Assembly: GCA_035477215.1 (NCBI GenBank)
Contig: DATIKU010000058.1
Span: 1 to 64,000 of the forward strand
Length of the DNA stretch: 64,000 nt
Direction of reading: 5' to 3'
Origin: Spirochaetota bacterium
Lineage (GTDB): Bacteria > Spirochaetota > UBA4802 > UBA5368
Shown here: one piece after another, positions 1 through 9,600 of the stretch
Numbering within the stretch: position 1 is the first letter of the stretch
Layout of the letters: each line of letters opens with the position of its first letter
Translations under genes and position numbers: made by a program
The notes under the pieces: model-generated
The model's database searches: none
What the model was told of the DNA's origin: nothing
The model's input: the letters and a program-made list of their open reading frames with translations, nothing else

Positions 1-2
1 GC

Positions 3-107
3 GGAACGGCGAAGGATGGAACGATCGTCATCCAGTGCGACGACACCGAACGCGTCATCGCCGCGCTCGCGCGCGAGGGATTCGAGGCCAGGCGCGCGGG
101 CGGTTGA
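3..107 (+). CDS. C-terminal end of an unidentified protein (5' truncated)
   Basis: An open frame runs from the left edge to a TGA at 105-107 and reads ...IVIQCDDTERVIAALAREG followed by FEARRAGG. The alternation of a beta-strand-like stretch and an Asp/Glu-rich helix resembles the last strand-helix of an ACT-type regulatory domain, but 34 residues are too few to name a family. The codons use G or C at most third positions, as the neighbouring genes do, which supports real coding. The start lies outside the window. Confidence 0.5.
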   Translation, partial: GTAKDGTIVIQCDDTERVIAALAREGFEARRAGG

Positions 108-163
108 TCATCATGAAACACCGCGAACCGGGCCCTATTCCGTCACTGTAATAAAATTAAATA

Positions 164-337
164 GGGTGTGAATTAAATTTCGGGGAATAGTCTGTCATTG
201 CGAGTCCCGGCCTTATCGGGGCGTGGCAATCTCTTTTACTACAAAGCTTTTTTGATAAACTTCCTGCCTTTTTAAGATCGCCGCGTCGCTGCGCTCCTTG
301 CGATGACAGTTTTCACCCCGAATTTTAATTCTCACCC
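164..337. repeat. MITE-like inverted-repeat element, copy A
   Basis: A 174-bp element with long imperfect terminal inverted repeats. The left end begins GGGTGTGAATTAAATTTCGG and continues to CTGTCATTGCGAG. The right end is its reverse complement: CTTGCGATGACAG, then CCCCGAATTTTAATTCTCACCC in two parts. It has no coding capacity. A related copy in inverted orientation lies at 4366-4548. The rest of the 108-531 gap is AT-rich and holds the presumably long leader of the cold-shock gene; no other gene is seen there. Confidence 0.7.
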
Positions 338-531
338 ATTAAATAAATGTTATTTTTTACATATAGTCGTTGACAAACCGGATGTTGAATATAAGGTGAC
401 TGTAACGGATAAAGCACCCTAAACTCCTCGCGTATCTCTCCCTCGTTAATTCCAGGCGGATTTCAAAGGGCGGTTTTAAGGGCTGATCTGAACGGGTTTT
501 CCCGTATATTACATTTAGGAGTATGCTTACT

Positions 532-732
532 ATGGCACAGGGTACAGTAAAGTGGTTTAACGACCAGAAGGGTTTTGGATTCATCACCGCCAGTGACGGA
601 CGCGAGGTGTTCGTGCATCACACGGCCATCATCGCCGAAGGTTTCAAAACGCTTCCGGAAGGCGCAGAGGTACAGTTTGAGATAGAGAAAGGCGAGAAGG
701 GCCCCAGGGCCGCTCGGGTTTCCGTTATATAA
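532..732 (+). CDS. CspA-family cold-shock protein
   Basis: A 66-residue single-domain OB-fold nucleic-acid-binding protein of normal family length, expected to act in the cytoplasm as an RNA chaperone. It shows RNP1 (KGFGFI) and RNP2 (VFVHH) plus the opening GTVKWFN. Two in-frame ATGs occur, at 523 and 532. AGGAG at 517-521 lies 1 base from the first and 10 bases from the second, so 532 is chosen. The gene is monocistronic, with a strong hairpin terminator 26 bases after the stop. The long upstream leader would fit post-transcriptional cold regulation, but that is inference. Confidence 0.95.
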   Translation: MAQGTVKWFNDQKGFGFITASDGREVFVHHTAIIAEGFKTLPEGAEVQFEIEKGEKGPRAARVSVI

Positions 733-758
733 CTTATTTCCTACACCTGAAACCAAGA

Positions 759-786
759 ACCGGTGGCGAAAGCCGCCGGTTTTTTT
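759..786 (+). terminator. Rho-independent terminator of the cold-shock gene
   Basis: ACCGGTGGC and GCCGCCGGT pair as a 9-bp stem with one G-U pair around a GAAA tetraloop, followed directly by six T. This is a canonical intrinsic terminator. Confidence 0.92.
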
Positions 787-900
787 ATATGCATGATGTA
801 TTTTTCAGCGGTAACAATTTCGCCGCCATCCGGTCACAGCTTATAAAGATATACTGTACTACTCCCGTTCTGATTCCATTCCATATAAGGAAGGCAACCA

Positions 901-1857
901 ATGTTATCAGGAAAAGACCTGACTTTGACCCGGAAATCCCTGCTCCGGACCGCCGCGGCGGCTGCGGCATGCACGATAGCCGGAGATCTGCCTGTAATGG
1001 CCCGGGAGCATAAGCCCTTAAAAAGTACGAGCGTAAAGAAAGCTGCGGTCATCTGGTACAGCCAGGCCGGGAATACCCGCCGGTACGGGGAATGCGCCGC
1101 GCGCGTACTGTCCGGAAAAGGCATCGCGGTCATCGCCTCCGATTACCGTGACTTCGATGCCGACGGCATAGATGCGTACGACCTCATCGTGGTTGGCTCC
1201 CCGGTGTTTTATTACGACGTACCCGGCAATTTTAAAAAGTGGCTTTCTTCGCTGAAGCCGATCGACGGCACACCGGTCGCCGGTTTCGTGAGCTTCGGCG
1301 GCGAAGGCGGCAACCAGCACAACACCGTCTGCACCCTCCTCGACCTCATGGCTGAAAAAGGCGGCGTACCCGTGGGCATGGGACTCTTCGGCAACATGTC
1401 GACCTACCCGCCCACCTGGTCCATGGGCATGGAGGAGCGTATTTTAAAGTATCGTCACCTGCCGGACGAGCGAACCTTCAGAAAGGTCAAGGAATTCACG
1501 GTGTCAGCGCTCGAAAATGTCGGCAACAACCGTCCGACTGACTACCGGCGGAAATTCGACTTCAGGGAGGCGATAAAGGGCGGCTTCTCTATCTTCTGGG
1601 GCGCCCGGCTTCTCACAGGCACTCACCGCATCGACCGAAAGGCCTGCATCCAGTGCGGCACCTGCACCGAGAAATGCCCCACCGGCACGATCCGGTATGC
1701 GAGCTATACCGTAACATCGGGCACCTGCATCTACTGTTACGGGTGCGTGAACAACTGCCCGGCCGGCGCGATCGACATGACCTATATGGGGAAAAAACTG
1801 TCCGGCTTCAACGAATTCACGAAGAAGCACGGGATCACGCTGAACAATCCCTTCTGA
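901..1857 (+). CDS. Exported flavodoxin / 2[4Fe-4S] ferredoxin fusion (EFR1-like)
   Basis: A 318-residue electron-transfer protein. Residues 1-35 look like an export signal with TRKSLLR followed by an Ala-rich hydrophobic stretch; this is close to a Tat signal but has RK rather than RR. A flavodoxin-like domain follows (about 46-200, with YSQAGNTRR as the FMN phosphate loop and GSPVFYYD). The C-terminal part carries two ferredoxin motifs, CIQCGTCTEKCP and CIYCYGCVNNCP. The start has AAGGAAGG about six bases upstream. Flavodoxin/ferredoxin fusions of this type shuttle low-potential electrons; the partner is unknown. It is convergent with the following SDR gene, with only 6 bases between the stops. 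Confidence 0.85.
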   Translation: MLSGKDLTLTRKSLLRTAAAAAACTIAGDLPVMAREHKPLKSTSVKKAAVIWYSQAGNTRRYGECAARVLSGKGIAVIASDYRDFDADGIDAYDLIVVGSPVFYYDVPGNFKKWLSSLKPIDGTPVAGFVSFGGEGGNQHNTVCTLLDLMAEKGGVPVGMGLFGNMSTYPPTWSMGMEERILKYRHLPDERTFRKVKEFTVSALENVGNNRPTDYRRKFDFREAIKGGFSIFWGARLLTGTHRIDRKACIQCGTCTEKCPTGTIRYASYTVTSGTCIYCYGCVNNCPAGAIDMTYMGKKLSGFNEFTKKHGITLNNPF

Positions 1858-1863
1858 GTCGGG

Positions 1864-2700
1864 TCACTGTGCCGCTCGATCGGCCTTCCAGCGCGCGAAC
1901 GCGGCGATGGCGTCGCTCGGCACCCGGGTCGCCCACCCGTTCGTGAGCCGGTGGAAGAAGTAGAGGAGCCTGGCCATCACCCCCGGAATGATGAGGAACT
2001 TTCCGCGGCGGACCCCCTTCACCGTTGCCCGGGCTACGATCTCCGGAGTGAGAAGCCCCGCGAACGATTTCACCATGCGCGTTTCGGGGGGGATGGTCGC
2101 CGTTTCCCACTTGAGGAAGGGGGTTTCGACCTCAGGCGGGCACACCACCGAAACGGCTATGCGGTAGCGTTTAATCTCGGCTCGCAGGCATTCGGCCAGG
2201 CCCACCACCGCGTATTTACTGGCCGCGTAGGCCGTGTACCCGTACATGCCGATAAGCCCCGCCTCGGACGATACGAGCACCATGTGCCCGCCCCTGGCCT
2301 TCATGTGCGGAAGGGCCGCCGCGACCGTTTCGCGCACACCGTACACGTTGGTCTTCATGATGGCGTCGAATGTTTTCGCGGAGATGTTCTCGAAGGTATC
2401 GGCGGCGCCGATGCCCGCGCTCGCTATGAGCACATCGGGGACTCCGAAGGATTTCACCGCGCGATCGATCTTGCCGCGAACGTCGTGCGGGCTCGTTACG
2501 TCCATCCGTACGGTCCCGATCGCCTGCGCCTGGTTACGCCGCCGTTTTTCAATCTGCGCGACGGCGCGCTTCATCTTCTTCTCGTCGCGGGCGAAGATGA
2601 CGATGTGCGCTCCGTGCTCAAAAAGAAGTTCGGCCGTGGCCAGCCCGATTCCGCTGGACCCCCCGGTGATGAAGACCATTCTGTTCGCAAAATTTTTCAT
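1864..2700 (-). CDS. Short-chain dehydrogenase/reductase, 3-ketodihydrosphingosine-reductase-like
   Basis: A 278-residue classical SDR. The NAD(P)-binding motif TGGSSGIG is at 12-19, NAG is replaced by SAG at 94-96, and the catalytic Ser (about 144-145), Tyr158 and Lys162 (YAASK) are in place. The hydrophobic C-terminal region with MARLLYFFHRL suggests membrane association. The overall pattern resembles the SDR branch containing 3-ketodihydrosphingosine reductases, but specificity cannot be read from sequence. An earlier ATG at 2721 has no ribosome site, while AAGGAG precedes the ATG at 2700, so 2700 is used. It lies 60 bases downstream of the FAD-dependent reductase gene and is probably cotranscribed. 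An SPT-like gene sits at 24243. Confidence 0.85.
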   Translation of the reverse strand: MKNFANRMVFITGGSSGIGLATAELLFEHGAHIVIFARDEKKMKRAVAQIEKRRRNQAQAIGTVRMDVTSPHDVRGKIDRAVKSFGVPDVLIASAGIGAADTFENISAKTFDAIMKTNVYGVRETVAAALPHMKARGGHMVLVSSEAGLIGMYGYTAYAASKYAVVGLAECLRAEIKRYRIAVSVVCPPEVETPFLKWETATIPPETRMVKSFAGLLTPEIVARATVKGVRRGKFLIIPGVMARLLYFFHRLTNGWATRVPSDAIAAFARWKADRAAQ

Positions 2701-2760
2701 GCCGTGCTCCTTCGTTCTCATTCACTTGCCTGCGCGGCGCGCTGCCGGCGGGCATTCGCG

Positions 2761-4185
2761 TCAATCAGCGGCGCTGAATATGCGCACGGCATGGGTCATC
2801 CATTGTTTGAACGCCTTGGCGTTCCATTCGCGCGGATAGCGAAGGTAATGGGCATATACCTTTTTACCTGCCGCGGTGGCCTTGTTGAGCTTGAGTAGAA
2901 GGCCAGGGTGGGATATGCCGTTTATGAGTGTCTTCAACATGGTCTTCGGATCCGGGGCGAAGAATATTCCGTTTATTGACGGCGTGAGCATCTCGCCGCT
3001 CATGATGTCCTTTCGAATCAAAAAGGCAATCTCCTCGTGCGAAAGGTTCTGCAAGATGTCTTTCAGCGCGCCGAGAGCCGCGAGGTTCGCCCCGCGTCCA
3101 GATTCGACAAACCAGCGGCGGTTATAGGCCCAGAGCGACCCGATACCCGCGTCGCCCTTCGCCGAAGCCTCCGCGATCGTCCGCGCGGCGAGCATCGCTC
3201 CGACCAGGCCCGCCCCTACGCCGCAGCCGGTGGTGGGAACCACCTGGCCCGCCGCGTCCCCGACCGCCAGGAAGCCAGAGGCAACAAGCGACCACGGCGA
3301 GCGCCCCACCAGTACGCGTCCCCCGCCCTTGCGGAGCTCACGCGCCGTGATTGCCGGGTACGATGCGATGATCTGCTTTATGATCGCTATCGGATCGACC
3401 CTTCCCGGCTCGTCCTTTACGCCGCCGCCGACGTCGATCGTTTCGTCATCGTGAAAGTGGGTCCAGAAGTATCCCTTGTGCGCGCCGTAGCGGTAATGGT
3501 CCGGGATTCCGCCGGGAGGGAGCATTTTCCTGTCGAGCGTGCGTACCGTTCTGCACGCGTAGGCGAGTTCGCCCGCCTCGAACGGCCGCTCCACGGCCCC
3601 GAACGCCGAAAGGACCGTGCGCAGCGCCGAGACCATGCCGGTCGCGTCGACCGTCACATCGGCACGGACGTCGACTGACTTCGCTAACTTCAGGTCCTTT
3701 AGCCGCAGTCCCTCGACCCGGATGATCCCGAGCCCGCCGGTCGTCTGCCCCAGGAGCCCGACGGCCTCGTGTTCGAAGCGCATCACGGCCCCGGCCTTTT
3801 CGGCCCCGGCGCGGAGCATATCATCGAGCGCGATTCTGTCGGTGAGGATATAGCCAAACTCGACGTCAGCGGCCGTTTTACAGGAGAGGTCGGGCGCCCA
3901 GATCTGCAGGGGGTTGACGACGTGCTTCTCGAAAAGGCCCTTGCCCGATGGATTTTTCTTTACCAGCTTTCCCCGGTAAATCCCGGCCTCGGCCACGGGC
4001 ATGTCGAAGCCCGCGTCACGAAGCGCGCTGTATTCGATCGCGTCGGACCAGTCGTGGGCCTTCGCGCTTCTTTTTCGCTTCTCATACACCGTAACCCTTA
4101 TCCCCTGGAGTGCGAGTTCGCGCGCCAGCAAAAGCCCGGCGGGACCCGCCCCGGCGATCACGACCGAAAAGGCCTTCTTCTTCAT
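2761..4185 (-). CDS. Geranylgeranyl-reductase-family FAD-dependent oxidoreductase
   Basis: A 474-residue flavoprotein. The N-terminal Rossmann motif GAGPAG (12-17) is followed by the family's second FAD motif, VGDAAG with PTTGCGVGAGL, at about residue 310. Two-domain FAD reductases of this family reduce isoprenoid chains or act as related hydroxylases and saturases; the substrate here is not determinable. The length fits the family, with an extended C-terminal tail. It is first in a leftward pair with the SDR gene, suggesting lipid or isoprenoid modification. A region of about 500 bases without a gene precedes it and contains inverted-repeat copy B. Confidence 0.82.
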   Translation of the reverse strand: MKKKAFSVVIAGAGPAGLLLARELALQGIRVTVYEKRKRSAKAHDWSDAIEYSALRDAGFDMPVAEAGIYRGKLVKKNPSGKGLFEKHVVNPLQIWAPDLSCKTAADVEFGYILTDRIALDDMLRAGAEKAGAVMRFEHEAVGLLGQTTGGLGIIRVEGLRLKDLKLAKSVDVRADVTVDATGMVSALRTVLSAFGAVERPFEAGELAYACRTVRTLDRKMLPPGGIPDHYRYGAHKGYFWTHFHDDETIDVGGGVKDEPGRVDPIAIIKQIIASYPAITARELRKGGGRVLVGRSPWSLVASGFLAVGDAAGQVVPTTGCGVGAGLVGAMLAARTIAEASAKGDAGIGSLWAYNRRWFVESGRGANLAALGALKDILQNLSHEEIAFLIRKDIMSGEMLTPSINGIFFAPDPKTMLKTLINGISHPGLLLKLNKATAAGKKVYAHYLRYPREWNAKAFKQWMTHAVRIFSAAD

Positions 4186-4365
4186 CGGTATCTCCCCATT
4201 CTTATAACGGCGGTACTCGGTGCGGTCATCCCGGACGCAGCACGCGCCGCGCGCACCTGTTCGGCCCGTGCGGCACCCCGACCACCCACTATTTCATAGA
4301 GTAAAACGCGTGCGTGTCAATCACAACCGGAACATAGAGCGAATAAATTCGCCGCCGCGCAATCC

Positions 4366-4548
4366 GGGAGTGTGAATAAAATCCGGGTGAAATGTGCTGT
4401 TATCGCGAGGAGGCCGCAGGCCGACGTGGCGATCTCATAAAACCTGAAAACGCAATCATGGAATAACGGGTTTTACGGGATAGCCACGCCCGGGAGAGAC
4501 CGGGGCTCACAATGTACTGTGTAACCCCGAACATTAATTCATTCCCCG
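4366..4548. repeat. MITE-like inverted-repeat element, copy B
   Basis: A second copy, reversed, of the element at 164-337. Its left end GGAGTGTGAATAAAATCCGG and right end ACCCCGAACATTAATTCATT are imperfect inverted repeats. The inner arms CTGTTATCGCGAGGAGG and TAGCCACGCCCGGGAGA match the opposite arms of copy A. It is noncoding and lies between divergent genes. Confidence 0.65.
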
Positions 4549-4576
4549 CACCGAAACCGCGCTCCAGAAAATTTTA

Positions 4577-4605
4577 TTGACTACTATATGCGCGTTTAGT
4601 ATATT
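4577..4605 (+). promoter_or_regulatory. Sigma-70-type promoter of the DUF72-imuB-dnaE2 operon with an inverted repeat
   Basis: TTGACT (4577-4582) and TATATT (4600-4605) are separated by exactly 17 bases. An inverted repeat, TACTA at 4582-4586 and TAGTA at 4597-4601, fills the spacer and overlaps both elements, a typical position for a repressor. Whether it is a LexA-type operator is inference. Confidence 0.6.
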
Positions 4606-4684
4606 GTACCCGTCGGCACATGGACTACAGCGGAAACGCCGCCGATACCATACCCGCCGACCGCGAATATACTCGGGGCTCGCC

Positions 4685-5482
4685 ATGGCCAAACTACGCA
4701 TCGGAACATCAGGCTACGATTATCTCGACTGGAGGGAGAGCTTCTATCCCGCCGGGACGGACCGGCGCGACTTTCTCGCGTTTTACGGCACGCGCTTTTC
4801 GACCCTCGAACTGAATTTCAGCTATTACCGGATTCCAGAAGCGAAACAACTCGCCGGCATGCTGGCGAAAAGCGGAACCGATCTGGATTTCTCCATAAAG
4901 GCCCACGAGTCGCTCACCCACCGGGTCGACCCGGCAACCTGGAAGGACTCGCTTGCGGCCTACCGCAAAGGCATCGAGCCGCTTGCCGAATCGGGACGCC
5001 TCGCCGCGGTGCTGCTGCAGTTTCCGTTCAGCTTCCACTACACGCCCGACAACCGCCGCTATCTCGACCGGCTGCTCGCGGCGATGGGGGGCCTGCCGCT
5101 CGTCGTCGAATTCCGCACGGCGGAATGGCAGAACAACCGGGTCTTCGACGCCCTGCGCAAGCGCTCCGTCGCCGTGTGCTCGGTTGACGAGCCGCGCCTC
5201 AAGGGCCTGCCGCCGCCGCTTGACATCGTCACCGCGCCGCTCGCCTACGTGCGCTTCCACGGACGCAACGACGCGGCATGGTGGGGATCGGACGCGGCGG
5301 CGCGCTTCGACTACCTCTACGGCGCCGGGGAACTCCGGGGCTGGATGGACCGCATCATGGGAATGATGGCCTCGGCGGAGAAGGTGCGCGTCTATTTTAA
5401 CAATCACCGGCGCGGCCAGGCCCCGGCGAACGCAATGCTCCTCAAACAGCTCTTCGCCGGCGATGGAATCGACGCGCACTGA
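4685..5482 (+). CDS. DUF72 (YecE-like) TIM-barrel protein
   Basis: A 265-residue DUF72 protein of normal length. It shows the family opening RIGTSGYDYLDWR, the segment LELNFSYYRIP, the FSIKAHESLTH strand, LLQFPFSFH and the late motif YVRFHGRN. Its biochemical role is unknown. The frame stays open further upstream, but the family alignment begins at ATG 4685. The gene starts a three-gene rightward operon with a catalytically degenerate Y-family polymerase and DnaE2, where ImuA or SulA would be usual, so a link to damage tolerance is possible but inferred. Confidence 0.88.
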   Translation: MAKLRIGTSGYDYLDWRESFYPAGTDRRDFLAFYGTRFSTLELNFSYYRIPEAKQLAGMLAKSGTDLDFSIKAHESLTHRVDPATWKDSLAAYRKGIEPLAESGRLAAVLLQFPFSFHYTPDNRRYLDRLLAAMGGLPLVVEFRTAEWQNNRVFDALRKRSVAVCSVDEPRLKGLPPPLDIVTAPLAYVRFHGRNDAAWWGSDAAARFDYLYGAGELRGWMDRIMGMMASAEKVRVYFNNHRRGQAPANAMLLKQLFAGDGIDAH

Positions 5483-5498
5483 ACGCGCGGGGAAAAGC

Positions 5499-6668
5499 AT
5501 GGAACGCCAGGTGGTCCATCTCAACATAGCGCACTTCATGGCGGCGGTGGAGGAGCTCCTCGATCCCTCGCTCCGGGGGCGTCCGTTCGTCGTCGCGCCG
5601 CACGCGGCCGAGCGCGCCGTCGCCGTCGAGGTCTCCCGCACGGCCTTCAGCGAAGGGCTGCGGCGGGGCGTGCCGGTCGAGCATATACGGCGAACGATGC
5701 CCGGCGTGCGCGTGCTTCCCGTCCGCGAGGCGGTCTACCGGAAGGCGGGCGCGGCGCTTTGCGAAATCGCCGCGGGCTTCTCGCCGCTTTTCGAAAGCCC
5801 CGGCGGCGGGCACCTGTTCATCGACATCACCGGAACGCGCCTGCTTTTCGGGCACCCGGTCGACTGCGCGGCGCGCCTGCGCGAGGAGGCGGTCCGGCGC
5901 GCGGGCCTTCGTCCCGTCGCCGGGCTCTCCGTCAACCGCCTCGTCTCGAAGATCGGCACCAGGGTCGTCAAGCCGGACGGCTTCGTGGTCATCGCGCCCG
6001 GCGACGAGCGGGGCTTTTTGCGCCACCAGGAGGTTTCGCTGGTGCCGGGGGTCGGCGCGAAGCTCCTCGAGCGCCTCGGCCTCCTCGGCATCCGCGAAAT
6101 CGGCGAGCTCGCCGATCTTTCCGACACCGACGCCGCGGCCTTCCTGGGACGGCACGGGGCGCTGCTCCGTGACCGTGCGCGCGGCATTGACACGTCCCGG
6201 CCCTCCGCTCATCCGCCGGGCGGCCGGAGCATCCGGACGTCCCACCTGTTCGACACCGACACCAACGACACGGCCGGGATCGAGGCGGCGCTGCGCGGTA
6301 TCGTCGAGGACGCCGGGGTGCTCCTGCGCTCCGACGGTCTCGCCGCGCGCAGGGTCGAGGTGATCCTCTCCTACAGCGACCGGCTCCGCGCACAGGGGGC
6401 CGCGTCGCTTCCCTCGCCCTCGTGGCGCGACGCGGAGCTCTTCGTGGCGGCCCGCGCGGCGCTTCACCGCGGAATGGCGCGCAGGGTCCGCGTGCGGCGC
6501 GTCTCCGTCGTCCTTTCGCAGCTCAGGCCCGAGGCGCGCCAGGCCGAGCTCTTCAGCCCGCCCGAGACACTGAAAGGCGAGGCGCTCCAGGGCGCGATCG
6601 ATTCCATTCGCCGCCGCTACGGACGCGAGGCCGTGCTCACCGCCTCGGCGATGCGCGCCCGCACCTGA
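5499..6668 (+). CDS. imuB: ImuB-like, catalytically degenerate Y-family polymerase
   Basis: A 389-residue Y-family DNA-polymerase-like protein that probably acts as the adaptor of an inducible mutasome. In active DinB enzymes the first acidic motif reads VDMD; here it is LNIA (residues 8-11). The SIDEA catalytic pair is replaced by GGGHL just before FIDITG. Both catalytic carboxylate sites are therefore lost, as in ImuB. A QAELF segment near the C-terminus fits a beta-clamp-binding motif. An in-frame ATG at 5463 would overlap DUF72 and has no ribosome site; GGGGA precedes ATG 5499. dnaE2 follows after 9 bases. No imuA is present nearby. Confidence 0.85.
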   Translation: MERQVVHLNIAHFMAAVEELLDPSLRGRPFVVAPHAAERAVAVEVSRTAFSEGLRRGVPVEHIRRTMPGVRVLPVREAVYRKAGAALCEIAAGFSPLFESPGGGHLFIDITGTRLLFGHPVDCAARLREEAVRRAGLRPVAGLSVNRLVSKIGTRVVKPDGFVVIAPGDERGFLRHQEVSLVPGVGAKLLERLGLLGIREIGELADLSDTDAAAFLGRHGALLRDRARGIDTSRPSAHPPGGRSIRTSHLFDTDTNDTAGIEAALRGIVEDAGVLLRSDGLAARRVEVILSYSDRLRAQGAASLPSPSWRDAELFVAARAALHRGMARRVRVRRVSVVLSQLRPEARQAELFSPPETLKGEALQGAIDSIRRRYGREAVLTASAMRART

Positions 6669-6677
6669 GGAGCGGCC

Positions 6678-9600
6678 GTGTTCACCCATCTGCAGACGCA
6701 TTCATGCTATTCACTGCTTTACGGCGTTCGCCGGGTGGACGAGATTGTCGACGCCGCGGCGGCCATGGGGTTTTACGCCCTCGCGCTCACCGACATCAAC
6801 AATCTCTACGGCATGCACGACTTCACGGAGGCGTGCCGAAAGCGCGGACTCCGCCCCATCATCGGCGCCGAGCTTCGTACCGCCGACGACCGGGCGGTCG
6901 TCCTGGCGCGAAACAGGGAGGGGTTCTCGCGCCTCACGCGCCTCATAAGCGCACGGATGCGCAACGCGGACTTCAGCCTGCCCGCGGGGCTTTCGGAAGG
7001 TTCAGACGGCCTCCTGGTGCTCACCGACACGCCGCGGCTCCTCGCGCGCCTCTGCGGCCGCGTCGAAGAGCTGTATGCCATGGTCACGCCGCACTCCCGG
7101 CGCGCGGAGCGTGAGGCCCGCCGGCGCGGCATCCCGCTCGCCGCCTGCGGCGACGCGTCCTTCCTTTCGGAGGACGATCATCACGTCCACCGCGTGCTGC
7201 GCGCCATCGCCGCGCGCGGCCCCCTTTCATCGGTGAGGGACGAAGACTGCGCGCGTTCCGGCTCCCTGCTCTTCGGTCCGGACGAGGCCGATCGCCTCTT
7301 TGACGGGCTTCCCGAGGCGATCGGGAACACCGAAAAAATCGCCGCACTCTGTACGTTTGACGGAAGTTTCGAAGGCTTCGTATTCCCGCCCGTGCTCCCG
7401 GGCACGGGCGAGCCCATCAAGGCCCTGCGTCGTGCGGCCCTCGATGGAGCGGAGCGGCGCTACGGCGAGCTCTCCGAGAGCGTGATGGAACGCCTCGAAT
7501 ACGAGCTCTCGATCATCGAGGGCAAGGGCTTCTCGTCCTACTTCCTGGCCGTAGCCGCGATCGTCGCGCGCTCCTCGCTCACCTGCGGGCGCGGAAGCGC
7601 GGCCGCGAGCATCGTCGCCTACAGCCTCGGCATCACCAACGTCGATCCGCTGCGCCACCACCTCTATTTCGAGCGTTTCCTCAACCCCGAGCGGCTCGAC
7701 CCGCCCGACATCGACGTCGACTTCGCCTGGGACGAGCGCGACGCGCTGATCGAATCGGTCTTCCGCGAGTACGGGGCCGGACGCAGTGCGCGCGTCAGCA
7801 CCATGGCGCATTTCCAGGGACGCTCGGCCCTGCGCGAGACCGCCCGTGCGTACGGCATCCCCGAAGGGGAGATCGGCGCCGTCGAGCGCCGTCTCGCCGC
7901 GCCGCGCGCCTCCGGCGCCGCCACGGGCGGCGGGCGGACCTGGGACGAGATCATGCGCGTCGCCCGCCGCATCACGGGTCTCCCGCGCCATCTGGGCGTT
8001 CACGTCGGCGGCATCGTCCTAACGCCCGGGCCGGTCGAGGACCTCGCGCCGGTCGAAACGGCGAACGACGGCTCCACCCTACTCGCCTGGGACAAGGACG
8101 GAACCGAGAAGGCCGGCCTGGTGAAGATCGACCTGCTGGGCAACCGCTCGCTCGCGGTGGTGCGCGACGCGCTTCTCAACCTGCACGGAAACGGAATTGA
8201 CATTGACCCCCTTACCTGGGACCCGCTGAACGACACCGCCACGCAGGCACTCCTCGCGCGGGGGGACAGCATCGGCGTTTTCTACGTCGAATCGCCGGCC
8301 ATGCGCCAGCTCCAGAAAAAGACGGGGCGCGGCGATTTTGAGCACCTGGTGATCCACTCCTCGATAATCCGCCCGGCGGCGAACCGCTTCATCGCCGAAT
8401 ACGTCAGCCGGCTCAGGGGAAAGGAATACGCGCCGCTCCATCCCCGGCTCGACCGCATCCTCGCCGAGACCTACGGCATTATGTGCTACCAGGAGGACGT
8501 CTCGAAGGTCGCGGTGGCGCTGGCCGGATTTTCCGACGCCGACGCCGACGGGCTTCGCAAAATCCTCACCAAAAAAAACCGTGGAGAGCACCTCGCCGCG
8601 TACCGGGAGCGCTTCTACAAAGGGGCGCTTCAGAACGGCGTGGAGGCCGGCGCCGTCGACGAGATATGGTCGATGATCCGCTCCTTCGACGGCTACTCCT
8701 TCTGCAAGGCCCATTCGGCCTCGTACGCCATGGTTTCGTTCCAGTCGGCGTACCTGAAAACCCATCACCCGGCGGAGTTCATGGCCGCGGTGCTTTCCAA
8801 TGGCGGCGGCTATTATTCGAGCGGCGCCTACGTAAACGAGGCGTGCAGGATGGGGCTCTCCGTTCTCCATCCGGACGTCAACGCGAGCGCTTTACGCTAC
8901 CACGGGCGCGGCCGCGAAATCCGCGTGGGCCTCATGGCGGTCGGAGGCCTCGGCTCCGCAACGCTCCGGTCGATCCTTCAGACGCGCGGGAAAGCCGGTC
9001 CCTTCGGTTCGCCGGACGACTTCGTCGCGCGCGTCTCGACGGGTGAAAGCGAGATCGTCGCGCTCGTCGGCGCCGGGGCCTTCGACGGCCTGTTCGGCGG
9101 CGTGCGGCGCAGCCTCCAGCTTCGGACGCTCCTGCGGCTTTATGCCTCCCGTGAGGAGACGTGTCAGGACGACCATACGCCGGTTTTGTTCCCGGCCGAA
9201 AAGCCCCTTCGTCCTTCCCTCCGCCCGGCTGCGCCCTCCACGGAAGACCTGCGCGAGGAATTCCGCAGACTGGGATTCATGTGCGACCATCATCCGCTCG
9301 AGCTCTGGAAAGAGGCGCTCGGCCGGATTCCCCGCGCGATGGGACGCGAGCTTCCCGGACTGATCGGAACGAAGGTGAGGCTTGCGGGGTGGCCGGTGAC
9401 GAGAAAGGAGATACTGACAGCGCGCGGGGACGCGATGGAGTTCGTGAGCTTCGAGGATGAAACGGCGATCTACGAAACGGTCCTCTTCCCCGACGAGTAC
9501 CGCGCGTTCTCGCACGTGCTGAACGATCTTCGTCCCTATGTCATTGAGGGTACCGTCGAAAGCGACCGGGGGGCCGTGAGCCTGACAGTGATGAGGGTTC

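Noticed and set aside
1951-2898. Long rightward open frame opposite the SDR gene
   Set aside because: It is an antisense shadow with no motif; the leftward SDR has complete catalytic residues and a ribosome site.
5442-6701. 419-codon leftward frame opposite imuB
   Set aside because: Low-complexity Arg/Gly/Ala composition typical of an antisense frame in GC-rich coding DNA.
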